Positions 13,500 through 27,244 of a stretch of DNA of 64,000 nt are shown piece by piece. The notes below the pieces were generated by a model. The model ran no database searches and was not told the DNA's origin. It was given only the letters and a program-made list of their open reading frames with translations. The stretch's first letter is position 1, and each line of letters starts with the position of its first letter. The translations under genes and the position numbers were made by a program. The stretch covers positions 19,465,165 to 19,529,164 of the forward strand of contig NC_133221.1 in assembly GCF_040436345.1 (NCBI RefSeq). Reading direction: 5' to 3'. Source of the DNA: Pagrus major (lineage: Eukaryota; Chordata; Actinopteri; Spariformes; Sparidae).

Positions 13500-13880
13500 A
13501 ATACTTTTAAGGGCATTGTCAAAATCGAAGCAGCAGAGGCCAAAATATCCAGAGTTTTAGCCTTTAGCTTCAGTGAAGCTCCAAACATAATAGATCCTAC
13601 ATTTCCCTTGATACAACTCACTAGCTTCTTTTATAATGTGCAATCCACTGTGGTCAGAACATTGAAAAAACCACTGGTCATGAAATAGATGGATTCACAG
13701 TGACACCGTAACAACAGCAGTTACTTCCAGGAAGAAAACTGGACGTCTATTTGTAATGCGGAGATGTGTGCAGAATTCACATATCTCCTTGCCTTGCAAA
13801 TAGACAGCCAGTTTTCCACCTTTCTATCTGTTTTTCTGTCGTCATTTGAAGCCGTTACTGTAACATTTAAAGATGAATAG
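13500..13880. repeat. Dispersed repeat family G, copy 2
   Basis: The segment begins 'gggcattgtcaaaatcgaag' and continues 'cagcagaggccaaaat', then 'aatagatcctacatttccc'. These match copy 1 at 5,780-6,010 in order. Its right limit is uncertain. Confidence 0.4.
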
Positions 13881-14929
13881 TAAAACACAGTGGACAGTTA
13901 AATTGCATGTACGTTAATGCACAATGCGTGGGTTTTCTGACAGGAAGTTATTGTAATTGTAATAGTTATTGTGTGTCATTTCTTTCTCAAATATTGCGAT
14001 TCGGTCTTTAGTGCAACAGAAAGGACAAAAATCCAAGTCGGATACCCAAGGAAGATCCATCTCGGCCGAGTTGCAGACATAAACACACCTGACGTCAGAG
14101 TAATACAGTTACTTGTGAGCCGAATGACTTGTTAATCAGTTATTACTTTGTGTTGTGAAACATGCTGTTACAACTCAGTAGTTTTCTTTATGCGTGATAG
14201 AAGCCTTCAGGAGCCTTAGTATGTTAAATCAGCTGCTGTAGTGTTGAGCTGATTTCCCAAGTAGATGCACTGGGACTCATTTAGATTTGCAGGAGGGAAT
14301 AATAACAACGTCTTTCAACATGCAATGGACTGCAGCCTCAGACGTACCCAGGTTTTGATTTACACATAGAAGGCAGAACACCCAAGTGTCGAGGCGGGCT
14401 GTTGCTGTTAATCTAATAAAAGAAAAATGACAGATGAAAAATTATTTGTGAATTCTTTTTTTCTCAACCGGCACATTCTGGTCCTGTGGTTTGGATCCAA
14501 CCCTGACATGTCATTCCTTTCCCTCTTAAAATCTCTCCCGAGCTTTGTATCTAAGAAAATGACAAGAAAATTCACCCTAACTAGCTCTCTCCATGCCAAG
14601 CAGCATTAACCTGGCCCTGCCCTCCCACACACACACTCACAACTTTTCCCCATAGACATACACCCACTGAGACGCTACCACACACACTCCTGCCATCTAG
14701 GGGAATGCATCCCCCTCCTCACGCCCTCTCTCCATCACCCACCCCAAGGATTAGCCCCCTACCCCCACCTGCCTGCACACTACCATCCCCTCTTGCCCTA
14801 TTATCATATTTGATCCACAACTACCCCACCGCCACCCCCCCCTCCCCCTTTACTTATTCACCCTCCCACATGCACCACCAGCAAGGCATGCCCCCTTTTC
14901 TTTGGCCACTCTCAGGGAGAAGAAGAGGA

Positions 14930-15240
14930 GGATGAAGAGGCAGGGGCTTTCATGGGGAACAATCTGCCAGGGAGATGAAGAATGAGCGGGCACTCAATTA
15001 AGGGCTACCCATTGAGCCTGCGGAGTGAGCCTGAATGTGGGCCCCTCCAAAGGAATGGAGTCCCATGAATAGATTGTGGGCCTTCATGAAATATTAAAGA
15101 GCGGACGGATTTCCCACAATATTTGTACACCTCCCTTTGTGGGGATTTCTCCCTCCATTGAGCCTGAAACTGTTAACACATCCGCTCTGAAGCACGGCCC
15201 GCAGACTGTGCTAAAGAGCCCCACGGTCCGAGCATCAAAC
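14930..15240. promoter_or_regulatory. Candidate conserved non-coding element
   Basis: A repeat-free block ('gcactcaattaagggctacc', 'ccttcatgaaatattaaaga', 'ttcccacaatatttgtac') of mixed composition with homeodomain- and forkhead-type cores and no convincing frame. It is flanked on the right by a pyrimidine-rich run (15,255-15,350). Only appearance supports it. Confidence 0.2.
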
Positions 15241-15599
15241 GCTCCCCACCCTCACCTCTCTCTCCCCCTGCTGCCCTTGTCTGTCTCTTTCTCTTTGTCT
15301 TTCTCTCCCTATCTCTCCATCCTTTGCTCTCTCCCTCTCTCTCTCTCTCTGTTCCTGCCCATGAGCTATTCATGGAGGGGATTACAGCAGTTTTAATGAC
15401 CACCTGTCTTTGCTGCAGCACTGTATTGTGCCATGCCAGGCCAAGCAGCAAGCATCCCCCTGGTATTAAAGGGTCAGATCGCTAACTGGTGACCCTTGTC
15501 TCCACCAACACAGGCCTGACAGCCACAGCCACCCAGACAGGTAACGAGCACAATCGCTCTGATCATTCATCAACCCGAACTTAACCTTAACAAAAACAA

Positions 15600-17085
15600 A
15601 GCTTTACAGGGACAGTTCAACTCAATATCACAAATACAAACGTTCCCCTTACCTGTAGTGATATTTATCCATGTCGCTGTTTTGGTTTGAGTTATCAGGT
15701 TTTGGAGATATCGGTCGTAGAGACGTCTGCCTTCTCTCAAATATATTGGAACTGGATGCACTCGGCTCGATGTGCTCAAAGGACAAAAAAAAAAAAAGAT
15801 TTGAGAAACTCAACAGCAGCAATCACAACCCTGTTACTCAAAAAGATCCACAGACCTTGTTGTGAGCCTCTTCATGTAGGAACTATTTTCTTTCTACCAA
15901 ACAACCAAACCAAAAAACACCCACCACCTGAAGGAAGCATCCATCTACTCACAGATGACAGGCTAGCTCGGCCTGAATCGGTTTGACTTGGCACATCAGC
16001 CCAGCGTGTTTCATGTAGGAGCTATTTTCTCTTCACCAAACTACACCTGCTAACCGTATCACCACACAGAAGGAAGCATGCATCTACAAATGTGGGGCTT
16101 TTCCATTGGCCCTTTTGGCTGAGCTGAGTCAAACTATGCCAGGTCTGAGATGGACCTTCTCCAGAGTGGAGCCAAACCACCTGCAAGCGGACTGCGGTGA
16201 TGTGTCGTGACCGCAGCCCACACAGGATAAGCCCCTTCTCGTCCTCAAACAAGCCTGTGTTGCGATACTCAACTCAAGAAGGTGTTTTATTTATTTTACT
16301 TTACTTTTGTAGCTTCCAACTGAATCTTTATGGTCTGAAGTTTAGTTTCCCTCCAGCATCCCTGTTTGTACTTTCAGACGTCTACTGCATTTCTGTTCCA
16401 GCGTCTTCGCTTTTCAGCTGATTTGGGAGTCCTGTTAAGTTTTAACATTTTCTGATTATGCTGCTTCATAATAAAAGCTTTTAAATAACTAAGTAACGTT
16501 TTGCTTTTATTGTGAAGAATGTTAAATGTGTTTACTAAGTCGAGCTGAGCTTTGTTAGCAGCTATTCTTCGTAAGACAAGTGGGTGATCAGTTAAAGACA
16601 CACCTTCAAGCAGTTAGCCATGTTGTAATGGAAATGTGAATCCCTGCTGCGCTGGGCTGACGTGCCGAGTCAAACCAGTTCAAGCCAAACCATCCCGTGG
16701 AAAAGCCTCACTGGACATCCTCCTCTGCCGAACTGTAATGTTAGCTAGCTTAGCTAGCTAGCCTGTATTATGTGAGTAGATGTATGCGTCCTTCTGCACG
16801 GTGATACAGTTGGCGGATGTAGCTTGGTAGAAAGAAAATAGTTCCTACATGAAACCTTTCACAACAAGATCTGTGGATTACCTTGAGTAACCGGGTCATG
16901 ATTATGACCACAAGCCGAGTGCCATCTAGTTCCGTTATATTAAAGAAACAGCCAACATCTCTCCCGCCAATATTTTCAAAACTAGGAAACTCACACCAAA
17001 ACAATCTAAATAGATTAAAAGCACTACAGGTAAGAGGGAAAATCTGTATTCTTGATTTGAGGGTAAACTTTTCCTTTAAGATGCA
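15600..17085. mobile_element. Large foldback arrangement: two inverted copies of one repeat
   Basis: The left copy (about 15,600-16,010) and right copy (about 16,640-17,085, reverse complement) share 'acctgtagtg', 'aaccaaaac...ggagatatcgg', 'gaactggatggcactcgg', 'tcatgtaggaactattttctttc', and 'tttgactcggcac.tcagcccagcg' type phrases. The ends carry a 'tttaaagg.acagtt' terminal motif. A third partial copy follows the left arm at 16,010-16,090. Between them lies about 550 bases of unrelated or degraded sequence. No transposase frame survives; several 60-130-codon open frames here are by-products of the repeat. Confidence 0.6.
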
Positions 17086-17219
17086 GAATGATGAACAAAA
17101 GTAGCTTTGGCTTGCCTTTAGTAAAATGCTTATGTGTATAAAACTCATAATGCTCCCCCTCCTCACACCCTCATAAAGCTACAATGCATCCTCTCCCTTT
17201 TCCCTTTTTATCTTTGCTC

Positions 17220-17263
17220 TCAATTCAATTCAATTCGATTCAATTCAATTCAATTCAATTCAA
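17220..17263. repeat. (AATTC)n pentamer microsatellite
   Basis: About eight tandem units of 'caatt', one with a G substitution. Confidence 0.9.
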
Positions 17264-17400
17264 AGGGGGCTTTACTGGCATGAAAGTTTAACAACAAATT
17301 TGCCAAAGCATCTGTCCAAACACTTGGACAGAACACAACAAATAACAACAAAACACAACACCAAGATTGATTTACATTAATTATGTATACAGTATATACA

Positions 17401-17402
<2 letters not shown>

Positions 17403-17476
<74 letters not shown>
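17403..17476. repeat. (TG)n microsatellite
   Basis: About 36 nearly pure TG units, with one C interruption at the left end. Confidence 0.97.
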
Positions 17477-17477
<1 letters not shown>

Positions 17478-17663
17478 GGTCACTCACTGTCCCTCAGGTT
17501 GTGGCATGACACATATTGGGCAGCAAGATATGCCCTGTCTCCTTCTCCCAGGAGCATTTTTAATTTTGATATGTTGTTCAGCTCTTTTAACTCTGAGATT
17601 ACCGAATTGAATTTCTTAAAATAAATGTTCCTTGTTTCGTTGAATGCTTTACATTGTAGGAGA

Positions 17664-17666
<3 letters not shown>

Positions 17667-17731
<65 letters not shown>
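17667..17731. repeat. (CT)n microsatellite
   Basis: About 32 pure CT units followed by a short CA run. The reverse strand gives a spurious Arg-Glu repeat frame. Confidence 0.97.
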
Positions 17732-17732
<1 letters not shown>

Positions 17733-19037
17733 ACACACACACGCAGACTGGCACACAGACACACTGGGATCAGGTTGAGTGGAGCTGTATGGAGAGTGAG
17801 GGCTGTGTGGTTAAGTAGGTGGTTAAAGCTGACATTAGCATCAGAATGGCCACATATTCCTGCCATGAGTCAACATTAGTTCATGTCAGAATTGAGGGGT
17901 TGAGGTGGAGCCACAAACTAAAGCTCTCGCTGCAACCAACAAGTGTACTCGCTTCATAGTTTGATTCATGGGGTCAAGATGATAATTGTATAAAGTGTGT
18001 AAAGTGTGATTAATAGAGCTGCTGGAGCTCGGTTTGTGGGTCGGCTGTGGTTTGTCGGTGGTTGTATCGGTGATGGTGGCATGAAATCCAGTTTCACTTG
18101 AAAGATGATATTGATCTGTATTTTTTTGTTCATATTTAACTTTTTGAACACAAATATTACTAGTATTTTCCTGAGCAAAATGTTGGAATTAAAGTTGTGT
18201 TTGGTAGATTATTTCTTTGTTGTAACTATGCTTCTTTGCAATAAATCTTATACCATTGGAAAGCCTGTTTATTTCCCTTTTAAATGGAGCCACATTTGTA
18301 AGGAACATGCATGTGTGGGATGAGCAGCAGAGCTGAGTATGTGGGTTGCGCCCATGAAAAATTTGCCAAATCTTCTCTGCCAAACAGCTTATTCTGCTAT
18401 TGACTCTTGTTTGGAGTTGTGCATGACATATTCGGCATCCGTATAAACCTTTGGATCTTGGGACCAGAATCTAAAATAAACTTCTTATGCGCCCAGCATA
18501 GGTTTTATGTTTTATGTAGTCATCTATGTTTTTAGAAACACCTGCACTTCTCCTGCTATAAGCAGTGAAAATGCTTGCTGTGGAAGGGGAATAACTGGAA
18601 TAATATTAAAGTAACAGCAGTGAGCTACCAGGTCTGTAATCCATCCAGTGATGTATTATGATAGAGATTTGTGGCAGAAATCTCAAAGACAGATATCTTA
18701 AAACCTGTTCAAGTAGCCAAACCAGCAGCATCTGCTTGGCTTGATATCACCAGACATATATGAGAATCCATGTTTTACTTCTCCTGACCTCGTACTTCTG
18801 CCAATTTTCAGCCTGTCTACACCAATCAAGAAGTGTAACATGTGGGTGCAGAGAGTCAGCAGAGAGCATGTGGCTTCATGAAGCTGTGCTGCCCACTCCA
18901 GCAGAGCCCCAGCTGTGGAGCACATTGGAGCACAGGCTTCTGGGTCTGGCCTCCATATGCCGGGGTCTGGGGTCCAGGCTGTCAGTGGAGCTCCAGCACA
19001 TGGAGGGCAGTTGGGGGGCACGTTGGGGGGGTGTTCT

Positions 19038-19062
19038 TTGGTGGTGGTGGTGGTGGTGGTGG
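19038..19062. repeat. (GGT)n trinucleotide run
   Basis: Eight or so tandem 'ggt' units followed by a G run; it accounts for the poly-Val/Gly and poly-His/Pro open frames seen on both strands here. Confidence 0.85.
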
Positions 19063-22000
19063 GGGGCAGCTGCTCCACCAGCATTGTACCAGGAGGACAA
19101 GAGCTGAGCAGGACCCAGCAGGAGAGTGGGGGGCCTTTTCTAAAGAGCGATCAACTGGAGCTCCTTTTCTCACACCCCGCTCACTTTACCCTGCTCTGGA
19201 TCTCCTCCTCACCCTCCCTCTCTCCTCTGTCCTCCCCTCCTTTCCTTTCCTTGGCAGATTGATACACTGGCTGAAATGTGATTTTCTTCTGTCTCCCCTT
19301 ATGAAACTGCATTCTCCCCCTCGCCTCCCCCTCCCCACCCACTCATCCCACTAACCTATTCTCCACTGGGATTAAATCGAGCCACGCCGCTTTGTTTTTC
19401 AATCATCTTGTCCACATCAAAGTCACTCATGAGAGGATGGTAAAAAGGAGGAAGGGGCCAGGGACGAGACAAATCTCTTTGGCTTTTCCCTCACACAATG
19501 CTTCTCATTTGAATTCGCCCATATATTGCTGATCACCATTCTGAATGGTGCCCCTGATGAAGTGTTGTTTTTGTGGTTCCTCACATGAATTCCAAAGACC
19601 CCGGGGATACATTTTCCTCTTTTTGTCTTTGACTTCAAAGTTATCTGGAACGGGACGTGTCGGAATGACGACTCTGAAGGGTCATCAGGTCCAACATTGG
19701 ATGTTGTTTACCAGCCTTCTCACAGAGTCACAGAGCATTAAAACTATGGAGTCACCACGCGGCAGAGCACAAAACATTTTTCAAGCATTGAAGCGTTTTT
19801 TAGGGCTGGAACCATGTAATGGGCAAACATTCTTCCTACTACTGCTTGGATTATACGAAAGCCCCTTTGTTTTGATGATCCTTTAATTCATGTGTTCAAC
19901 AACACATAAAGGAACATCCTGCCTACATCCCAAGTCACAAAACAAAAGTTTTTTTATGTCTGGGGTCATGTTATGGAGTTAAGAAGGCATAAAAATGTAT
20001 GTTGAAAAACTTGAAAATCTGCCCGTTTTTACGGTACGTCTGTTTTTCTGCATTCACTGGTTATGACACCACAAGATAAACCAATCCTGTAATAACAAAA
20101 TGCATCATAACACTGAGGCTCCTGGATGTTTAAGTTTAAGGCTCCTGAAAGTTTTAGTTTGAAGTTAATGCTTTACACTTCAACAGGCACCTTACACTAT
20201 TTTAATATAGGTAACACATGGTAGTATGGAAACATCCTCACATTCATCAACATGTCAACAGGTTCTGCAAAAACTGAGAAAAAGATCCATGAAATCATTC
20301 TGCAGCCCTGAAGAGTGTCAGTCTGCTGCCCTCTGCTGCAAGAATGCAGAATAGCACTGAGGCAGCAAATTACCTCATGTTTTGCATGTGTATGCTCAAC
20401 TTTGTTCCGCTTGTATTAACACAAAAACTCTAAATAATCATCATCTAAATAAAATTTTATTGCATAAGATAACATATTTCTGCAAGTGATTTGCATTATT
20501 TTGTATTAAAATATTTAATATGTGATCCTCTATCACAATATGTTTAATATACTATACTGCTACTAATCACACAACTACTATAGACAGTACTGCACTATTA
20601 ATATAAGTTCCAATGGGAATCCATGAGTGATCTGGTTAACAGTTATAGAGGACTACACATGATCACTGATTTGCTCAGGCATGGCACTAATTTTGAAAAG
20701 ATTAAATTAAGATAATGAATAAATAGCACAAGGTAATTTTGCTGGTGATTGTCTGTGGGCCACTTTAAAGTTCCTCTTGAACTGATGTGATTATGTGCAT
20801 TTTCTAGGATAATGTTGCTCCTACCCCAAATTATCTTATTTTATATGATTCATAAACGTTTGTTTTATTTCTATACTTTTTATTTTTTCAATGTAATTCA
20901 TATATACATGTAGACATATGCATATATTTTGTTATTGACTGTTATTTATACTTTTGATGTCACGTTTGTGTAAGGTATGTCTTGTCTTATAACTATGTGG
21001 CTATAGTATGCAACTATGTTGTAGTTTAAAACAAAGTTGTGACTTGAATTGCTTTTGTATAATCCTTATTTTAATTTCTATTTTATTTTATTTTGTATGT
21101 TTAATTAATATTATAATTTTGTTTTACTTACTCTTTCTTCGTTTTTTTACCCAGTTTGTCGAATGGATTTAATGGGTGTTGAGACTGCGGCCTTTACTGA
21201 CCTTCCATCATCCATGGCACAGTGATCTACCTCAAGTGAACTGTAGTTGTGTTTTCCAGTCACCTCCACAAGATGGCACAGGGGAGAAACAAATGGACAA
21301 TTACTGAATGCATTCTATAGGTCAAAGACAATACTGGACAAACAGAGAAGGTGGAAAGTGTCTGCATGCCAACCAAATCTGTTGCAGAAAGGACTGGAGA
21401 CTATTTCTTTAACATTCGAAAAATGTTTATTGTAAGAAGAAAATATGAAAATGTTGGAAGAAAAATATATATCAAATGTTGTGTATGGACAGGAGTCCTT
21501 TTCTCAAGGAAATTATGAGTTTAGTAAATTGTTTTGGGATAATTAGTGTTTTATTGTATTATGTGATCTCATTGTAGGTTGAGCTGTCATTTTTCTGTCT
21601 GCCTGCTTATGTTCACACATTGTTTACCTGACTGACTTGTACCAGAGTTTATATCTACGGGGGAATTGTAAGAAGAGTAGAAGGAATTATATCCTAGCTT
21701 CCTGCAATCTATTTTTAATATTGCAATTAAAGTAACAAAATGCGAGGAGAAGCAGAAAAGATTGCTACGCAACATGAAAAATACAAAAGTATCCTCATGT
21801 TGGAACATGCATAGTATTCAAGCTGGGTTGGTATTTCGTTATCACATAACGTCAGTCACCTAATTGGGAGAGGCTCAGTGGAGTTCGACAGAAATCTTTT
21901 GTCAAAAAGATGTCGCAAACTTCCCAGCTATCTTAAGATCATGCATTTGAATTTGCAGCTGTTATTTGGAAAGAGGCAAGACTGTTACAAGACTTTGCAT

Positions 22001-23942
22001 AGCTGTTTTAAACGAAGGGCGCGCATGTGGCAACAGGCTGATCTGGATTGAGGAAACAAGCCAAACAGGAAGCTTGTTGGTTTGATAGTGTCCAGTAATT
22101 ATTCGATGTGATAATAACATCATTAAAGCGCTCCAAATGTAAAGTGCTTTCACAGATACACTGCATGATAAAACACAATCTGTGTCACTGTGAGGTTTTT
22201 CACCTGCTCCTGTCAGCATGCAATCTGTCACTGAGGAATCCTTGCTGACTTTATCTTGGCAGAGATTGTATTTAGGTAATTGACAGGAGAGTGGAACAGT
22301 GTTATTTCTACCTTAAACCTTTGAGACATTAAGTCTCCACCGTGAAGACAAGTTTTGATTGATAACAGCTATTACAAGAGACTTATCCAGAGAAAATCTT
22401 ACACACCAAAGTGGAGTCGTTCATAAGATGAACTACATGAGTGGATGTATGTGAAACAGCAAAGAACAAAGATCCTAAAAAGCTGCAATCACACACACAC
22501 ATTTATCATCTTCTTTGACCTTTGATTTAGTGCGATATTCTCAGTTTAGGCAGCCTGTACGAACAAAGAGAAGTGTAGGTCGGAGCTGGGAGTGGTTTCC
22601 TGCAGATGTGGGCTGCAGGGCCAAACTGGCACAGAACTGGTTGACAGGCTGTCATGTAGAATCCTACAAAGGGATGCATTGTGGAAGGAGGCACGGTTCA
22701 GTGGCATCGTGAACTGAACAAGGAACCTGTATCTCATCACCTGCGCCAGAGCCGCACCTCACATGGGAATCCAGCCAACAAGCTGTGTCAGAGGAATGAA
22801 GGAAATGAACACATGTATCACCTGTAAAATATCCATACATATACACCATTTTCCTGGTTGGTGAATATGTGAAATGTGGCAACATTCGTGCCTCAAAACT
22901 TCTCACTCAGCCATTCTTGTTTTGGCCATCAAATCAGATCAAGCGTGTTGATTGGTCTCTCACTGACAGGGGGAAGTCAGGTTTCTTGTAATCCAGGGAT
23001 CAGGGAGGCCTGGGAGTGGTGCCTGAAATGACTACTGTAAACTGAGGAGTCGGCTGTGGTCTGCCACACGCACTTGTGTTTAGACAGAAGCCACAACACA
23101 TACTGTCATTTCCTTTTATCACTGATCACAGCTTTGCAGGTGTCGTATGAGTCAGATTTCATACCTGCTCTCTCCACTGCGGTACAACTACACGTGTATG
23201 TTCCTGTAAATATGTAATCAGTTCCTGCTGAAACATTTTAAACACCACTGGAGGGACTCAAACCGAACTAAGATTTTGAGGACGTTTTTACACATCATAA
23301 TAGGAAAAGCATGGTTGTGAATTTCAAAGTCAGTGATGGCTGAATTCTCACTGTCAGGGCTCACTGGGACACCTGAATACAGCAGAGCCATCGTTAATGT
23401 TATAAGCAACAACTGAGCTGAGAAAATGTCTGCAGCTGGACATCACTCATCTCACTTACAAACATCAGGGTATCCTGTTGCCTAAATCTCAACAGAGCCA
23501 TTTACAGCTGTGGGGCGCACACACACACAGATACAGATACACACACACACCCTTCAACCTTTTGCACCCAAGTAGAGGTGTTGAGCCACCTGATCTGTTA
23601 AGACGAGTCAGTGTTCTGGACCAGTGCAGCTGTGTAGTCACCATCTGTGCATAAAAGGTATTTGGGGTATGACTACAGGGAAGATTGTAGCAGTTTGAAA
23701 GTCTGGTTATTTGCCAAAAACTTGTGCAGGCGAAAGGGTTCTGAAGAAAAAACATTCACAAATGAAGAAATACTCCATAACAAGTAGAAACAGTTCAAGC
23801 ACTGTGCAACTTTGTTTTGAAAAGTGCCGTATAAATAAAGTTTTGTCAATAATATGGAATTACTTACTTACTTATTTGACATATTAGCAGCAAATTGAAC
23901 TCCAGTATACAAATTAAAGTATATTTTAAAAAGAACGGCCCG

Positions 23943-24100
23943 TCAGTCGCATCATATCATATCACATTGCATTGTGTCGTATTGTATTGTGTTGTGTCGT
24001 ATCGTGTCATGTAGTATCTTATTATATCACGTTGTATTGTATTGTGTTGTGTCTAGTGGTGTTGTATCATATCGCATCATGTCGTGTCGTATCATATTTA
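23943..24100. repeat. Degenerate pentamer satellite (TATCA/TGTCGTAT type)
   Basis: About 150 bases made of variants of a 5-base unit ('tatca', 'tgtat', 'tgtcg', 'tgtgt') in irregular order. Likely an old pentamer microsatellite broken by substitutions. Confidence 0.8.
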
Positions 24101-26583
24101 ATTGAATAATGACAACTGTCCTCCAACACGATATAGTTTACAATCTCACAGTTGTTATACAGACCTCTCATCATCACAATCAGGTTTACAGGAAAAATAC
24201 ATTTTATATCGATGGAATATAACTCATTACAAGCTCATTTCTAGTATTCAGTTATTACATTGTTACATTAAATGTTGAATTGACTGTATGGAAGTATTTT
24301 TACAGGTGCTTTACATTGGATTGCAAGAACACAATAACACGTAAGACATTTTGCGATGAATTGCATATAAAACCACAGAGCTGCACATCTTTATCGGCTT
24401 TGTCAAGTTCTTATTTAACACATAGCTTCTCAGTCCCTGACCAGTTATTTACATTTGCATATTTTCAAATTAGGTGATAACACAAGTGCACATCATCGAG
24501 TTATGTTTCACTGGTATTTTGATATCTTTCTCAGATCTTTCGTCCTCCCAGGTAATAGCAACGGTGTGTGAGCTGTATCTCTCCATTAGAGAGAAATAAC
24601 CAGAGAGCATCAAGGACACACAAGGACCCTTGAAACTGTTTACGACGAGCTTTGATTGATGTGGGAAGAGAGAGACAGAGAGTGCTATATTCATTCATTA
24701 AACTACTTCTTTAAAAATTCTGCATGTTCTGAACACATTGGACCAATTATAATTCATAGTACACTAGAGTTAATCACTTTAAATGTGAAGGCTGTGTATC
24801 ACTTGAAAGCACAGCCTGAGCACTTGATTACAGCCTTGAAAACCTTGTTTTGTTCTGGGTCACACTCGAGGGCTGTTTGAGGATATGGCAGATCTGGCTG
24901 CATTCTTCATAAGTTTCTGATGGCTTAAACTACACAGATTGTGTTTAGCCTGGTGCCTAACCACTCATATGTCATCAGGAGGTAAATCTAGCTTTGAGAA
25001 AAAAGGGGAGTGTGCTGTCATTTTTATTAGTTATTTTAAAAACTGAAAAATCAGTGAGGGAAGATCACAAGAGCAGACGATAGAGCATTCAGGCATGCAC
25101 TTTTCCAGCGCTTTTTAAAAAACAATGGGTGGCCCCGCCTGCACCCCACTGTTTGACTGCAAACATGTCTCCTATAAATTAATTTGTGAAATACTTTAGT
25201 AGTATTTAACTGTAATTTGCAGAAAAATTGAGAAGAGATTGAGAAGAGAAAATGAGTAAGAATAATTTGATATGCATTTCTTTATCCTGTCAGCATGATA
25301 GGTTTCATGATACATATAATTATTGTAATTATAATTGCAAATACATATATATCTTGTTTAAGAAGAATATTCAGTGTAACTTTAAATAAAACCCTTACAG
25401 CGATATCAATTGTCCACTCAAAACGCCCTGCAGTTCCTGCTAAAGTTGCCTCTCCTCTGGGTGCTCTCTTTTTAAGATCTGTGTTTCACTATCAGTTGAC
25501 GGGAGACAGACTGTCTAGTGAGAGCAGGTGATCATTATCTTCCAGGCCGGCTGTTCATGCCTCACTGTATGTGGGTGGTATGCTGGGCTACGACCTGCAA
25601 GCCTCAATACTTCTCTGTGCTGTAGCTGCAGACAGACGGATGCTATTCATTTTTCTATGGAAAGCAGGACCTTCTGCCTTCTAGATATCTGATTGTACTG
25701 TAAATGGGATCAAGGAAGTGACTTTTAAAATGAGTCATCGTTGATATCTTTACAGGGTTTTTCTACAAAGATAAAATAGGACACTGGTGTGGACTGCTGC
25801 TTTATTCCATTTATTTTGTTTTTGTCCTCATTCTTGTGTTTTTGGCAAGATGTCTGTACATTTATTTCCCAAAACTATATTAAGTTCTAAATTTTCCCTT
25901 TCCTATGAAAAAATATTTTTTTGGAGCATTTTTTACTACCAAATATGAATATTATATGATTTTCTTACTTGCAAAATCACATATTTAATTTTCCTTATAT
26001 TTTAACAAAATTAAACAAGAATTTCCTAAAACAGGAATGCCATTGAAACCTTGAATTTATGTATTTTTCCATATTTTCTATACGTTTACAATCATGTCTG
26101 TGATGAAAAAAACAGAAGTTCACCTCCTACTCATTTAACATGCCGGATTTTGAGTCTCTCTTAAAAATCCTTTGTCAAAATGTTATCAATAAGACTTTAA
26201 TTTAAAAGGGAGACAGAGTGCGATCCGGTCCAAGTTAACGGACCGTTCACCGTATCCGTATTTTGCATAAACATGATTTGCTTTATGTAAATGACTCGAG
26301 AGAAAAGCACCAGCTCATGAAACTCAGATCAAACTGTCAAACTCAGCAGTGATAACATAGCAATAAATCAAGATTATTTTACTGCATTGTCTATTTCTTA
26401 CTTCGAATGTTTCAGAAACACATTTTAGTGTACTCTTCAGTTGTAATACAAGTAAGAGTGTTACAAGTTTTTCCTCAGGGCCAATCAAGCGTTCACAATA
26501 CATCGATTGAGGAGCCAGAAAGTCTTTTTTAGATGTCTTTTTAATCTTCACTATTAACAGCCAGGTGACACCCTGACAGAGTT

Positions 26584-26756
26584 CAAAATGAAAGTTTTTA
26601 TGGGATCATTTTAGAAGTGAAGCTGGAGGATGCCCTGGTAGCTCACCTTGTTGAGTGTCTGCCCCATATACTGAGGCTGAGGCTGGAGGTTTGATTCTAC
26701 TCTGTGACTTTTGCCAAAGTGAGTCCAAGAAAGACATCATAAAAACTTTCATTTTG
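26584..26756 (+). mobile_element. tRNA-derived SINE remnant between 19-bp inverted repeats
   Basis: The core (about 26,630-26,716) reads like a fish tRNA-derived SINE head: an A-box-like 'tggtagctcaccttgttgag' at 26,637 and a B-box-like 'ggtttgattct' at 26,688-26,698, which deviates from the GGTTCRANTCC consensus. It is bracketed by perfect 19-bp inverted repeats: 'caaaatgaaagtttttatg' at 26,584-26,602 and its reverse complement at 26,738-26,756. Further weak copies of the flank ('actttcattctga') follow at about 26,880. Confidence 0.55.
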
Positions 26757-27244
26757 AGAAGTTGAAAAGATGTCTTAAATGATGAAAAGCGTTCATTCTG
26801 AACCCTGCAAGGGTTGTCACTAGGACATCAATAGAGATTACAAAGGTTCAAAAGAGACATCTAAAAAACACGTCACTTAAACTTTCATTCTGACTCTTCA
26901 ATAGACGTCTTCTGAATGTTTGACAAAAATGCTGAATTGATTTCTTTTACATTTTTTGCTCAGTGAGTTATTTGAGTTCACTATAAGGAAAAATATCTCA
27001 TAAAAACAGCTTAAAGAAAATCTTTGTAAATGCAAACATAGCCTAAAATATAAGGCATGGTTTGTTAATTTCATATAATTTTTTAAGTTTTCCCCATTTG
27101 GAAGCTTATGGGACACGTGCATCAAACATACTGTACTTTAAAACAGGCGTCTTGGTTAAACTATATATGAATGAATGCAGCCTGAAGAGCATTATGATAA
27201 GTGTTTATCTTTCTCAGGGTTTAGATTTTTAAATGATAATCATT

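Larger units (their letters stand above)
10391..15599. other. Gene-free stretch
   Basis: No coding exon recognised. It contains a repeat-like segment (11,960-12,480), repeat family G copy 2 (13,500-13,880), a CA/CCT-rich low-complexity run (about 14,610-14,900) that creates proline-rich open frames, and possible regulatory blocks listed separately. Confidence 0.55.
17732..27244. other. Gene-free stretch
   Basis: No coding exon recognised on either strand. The stretch includes a pyrimidine-rich segment (19,190-19,350), AT-rich tracts (20,400-21,150; 25,800-26,100), a degenerate pentamer satellite and a SINE remnant, listed separately. A repeat-free block at about 19,360-19,640 could be regulatory. 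Everything else is featureless by eye. Confidence 0.5.

Noticed and set aside
14705..14935. Proline-rich 76-codon frame
   Set aside because: Produced by a CCC/CA-rich tract; no conservation evidence.
17250..17866. Open frames of Thr-His, Val-Cys, Arg-Glu and Ser-Leu repeats
   Set aside because: They are direct translations of the TG and CT microsatellites.
18698..19354. Several overlapping frames of 115-170 codons on both strands
   Set aside because: They overlap each other around a GGT/G run and pyrimidine-rich DNA, with no recognised domain, splice sites or consistent codon use.
26630..26716. A functional tRNA gene
   Set aside because: Only the A- and B-box-like motifs are present; the B box departs from consensus and no cloverleaf stems pair.
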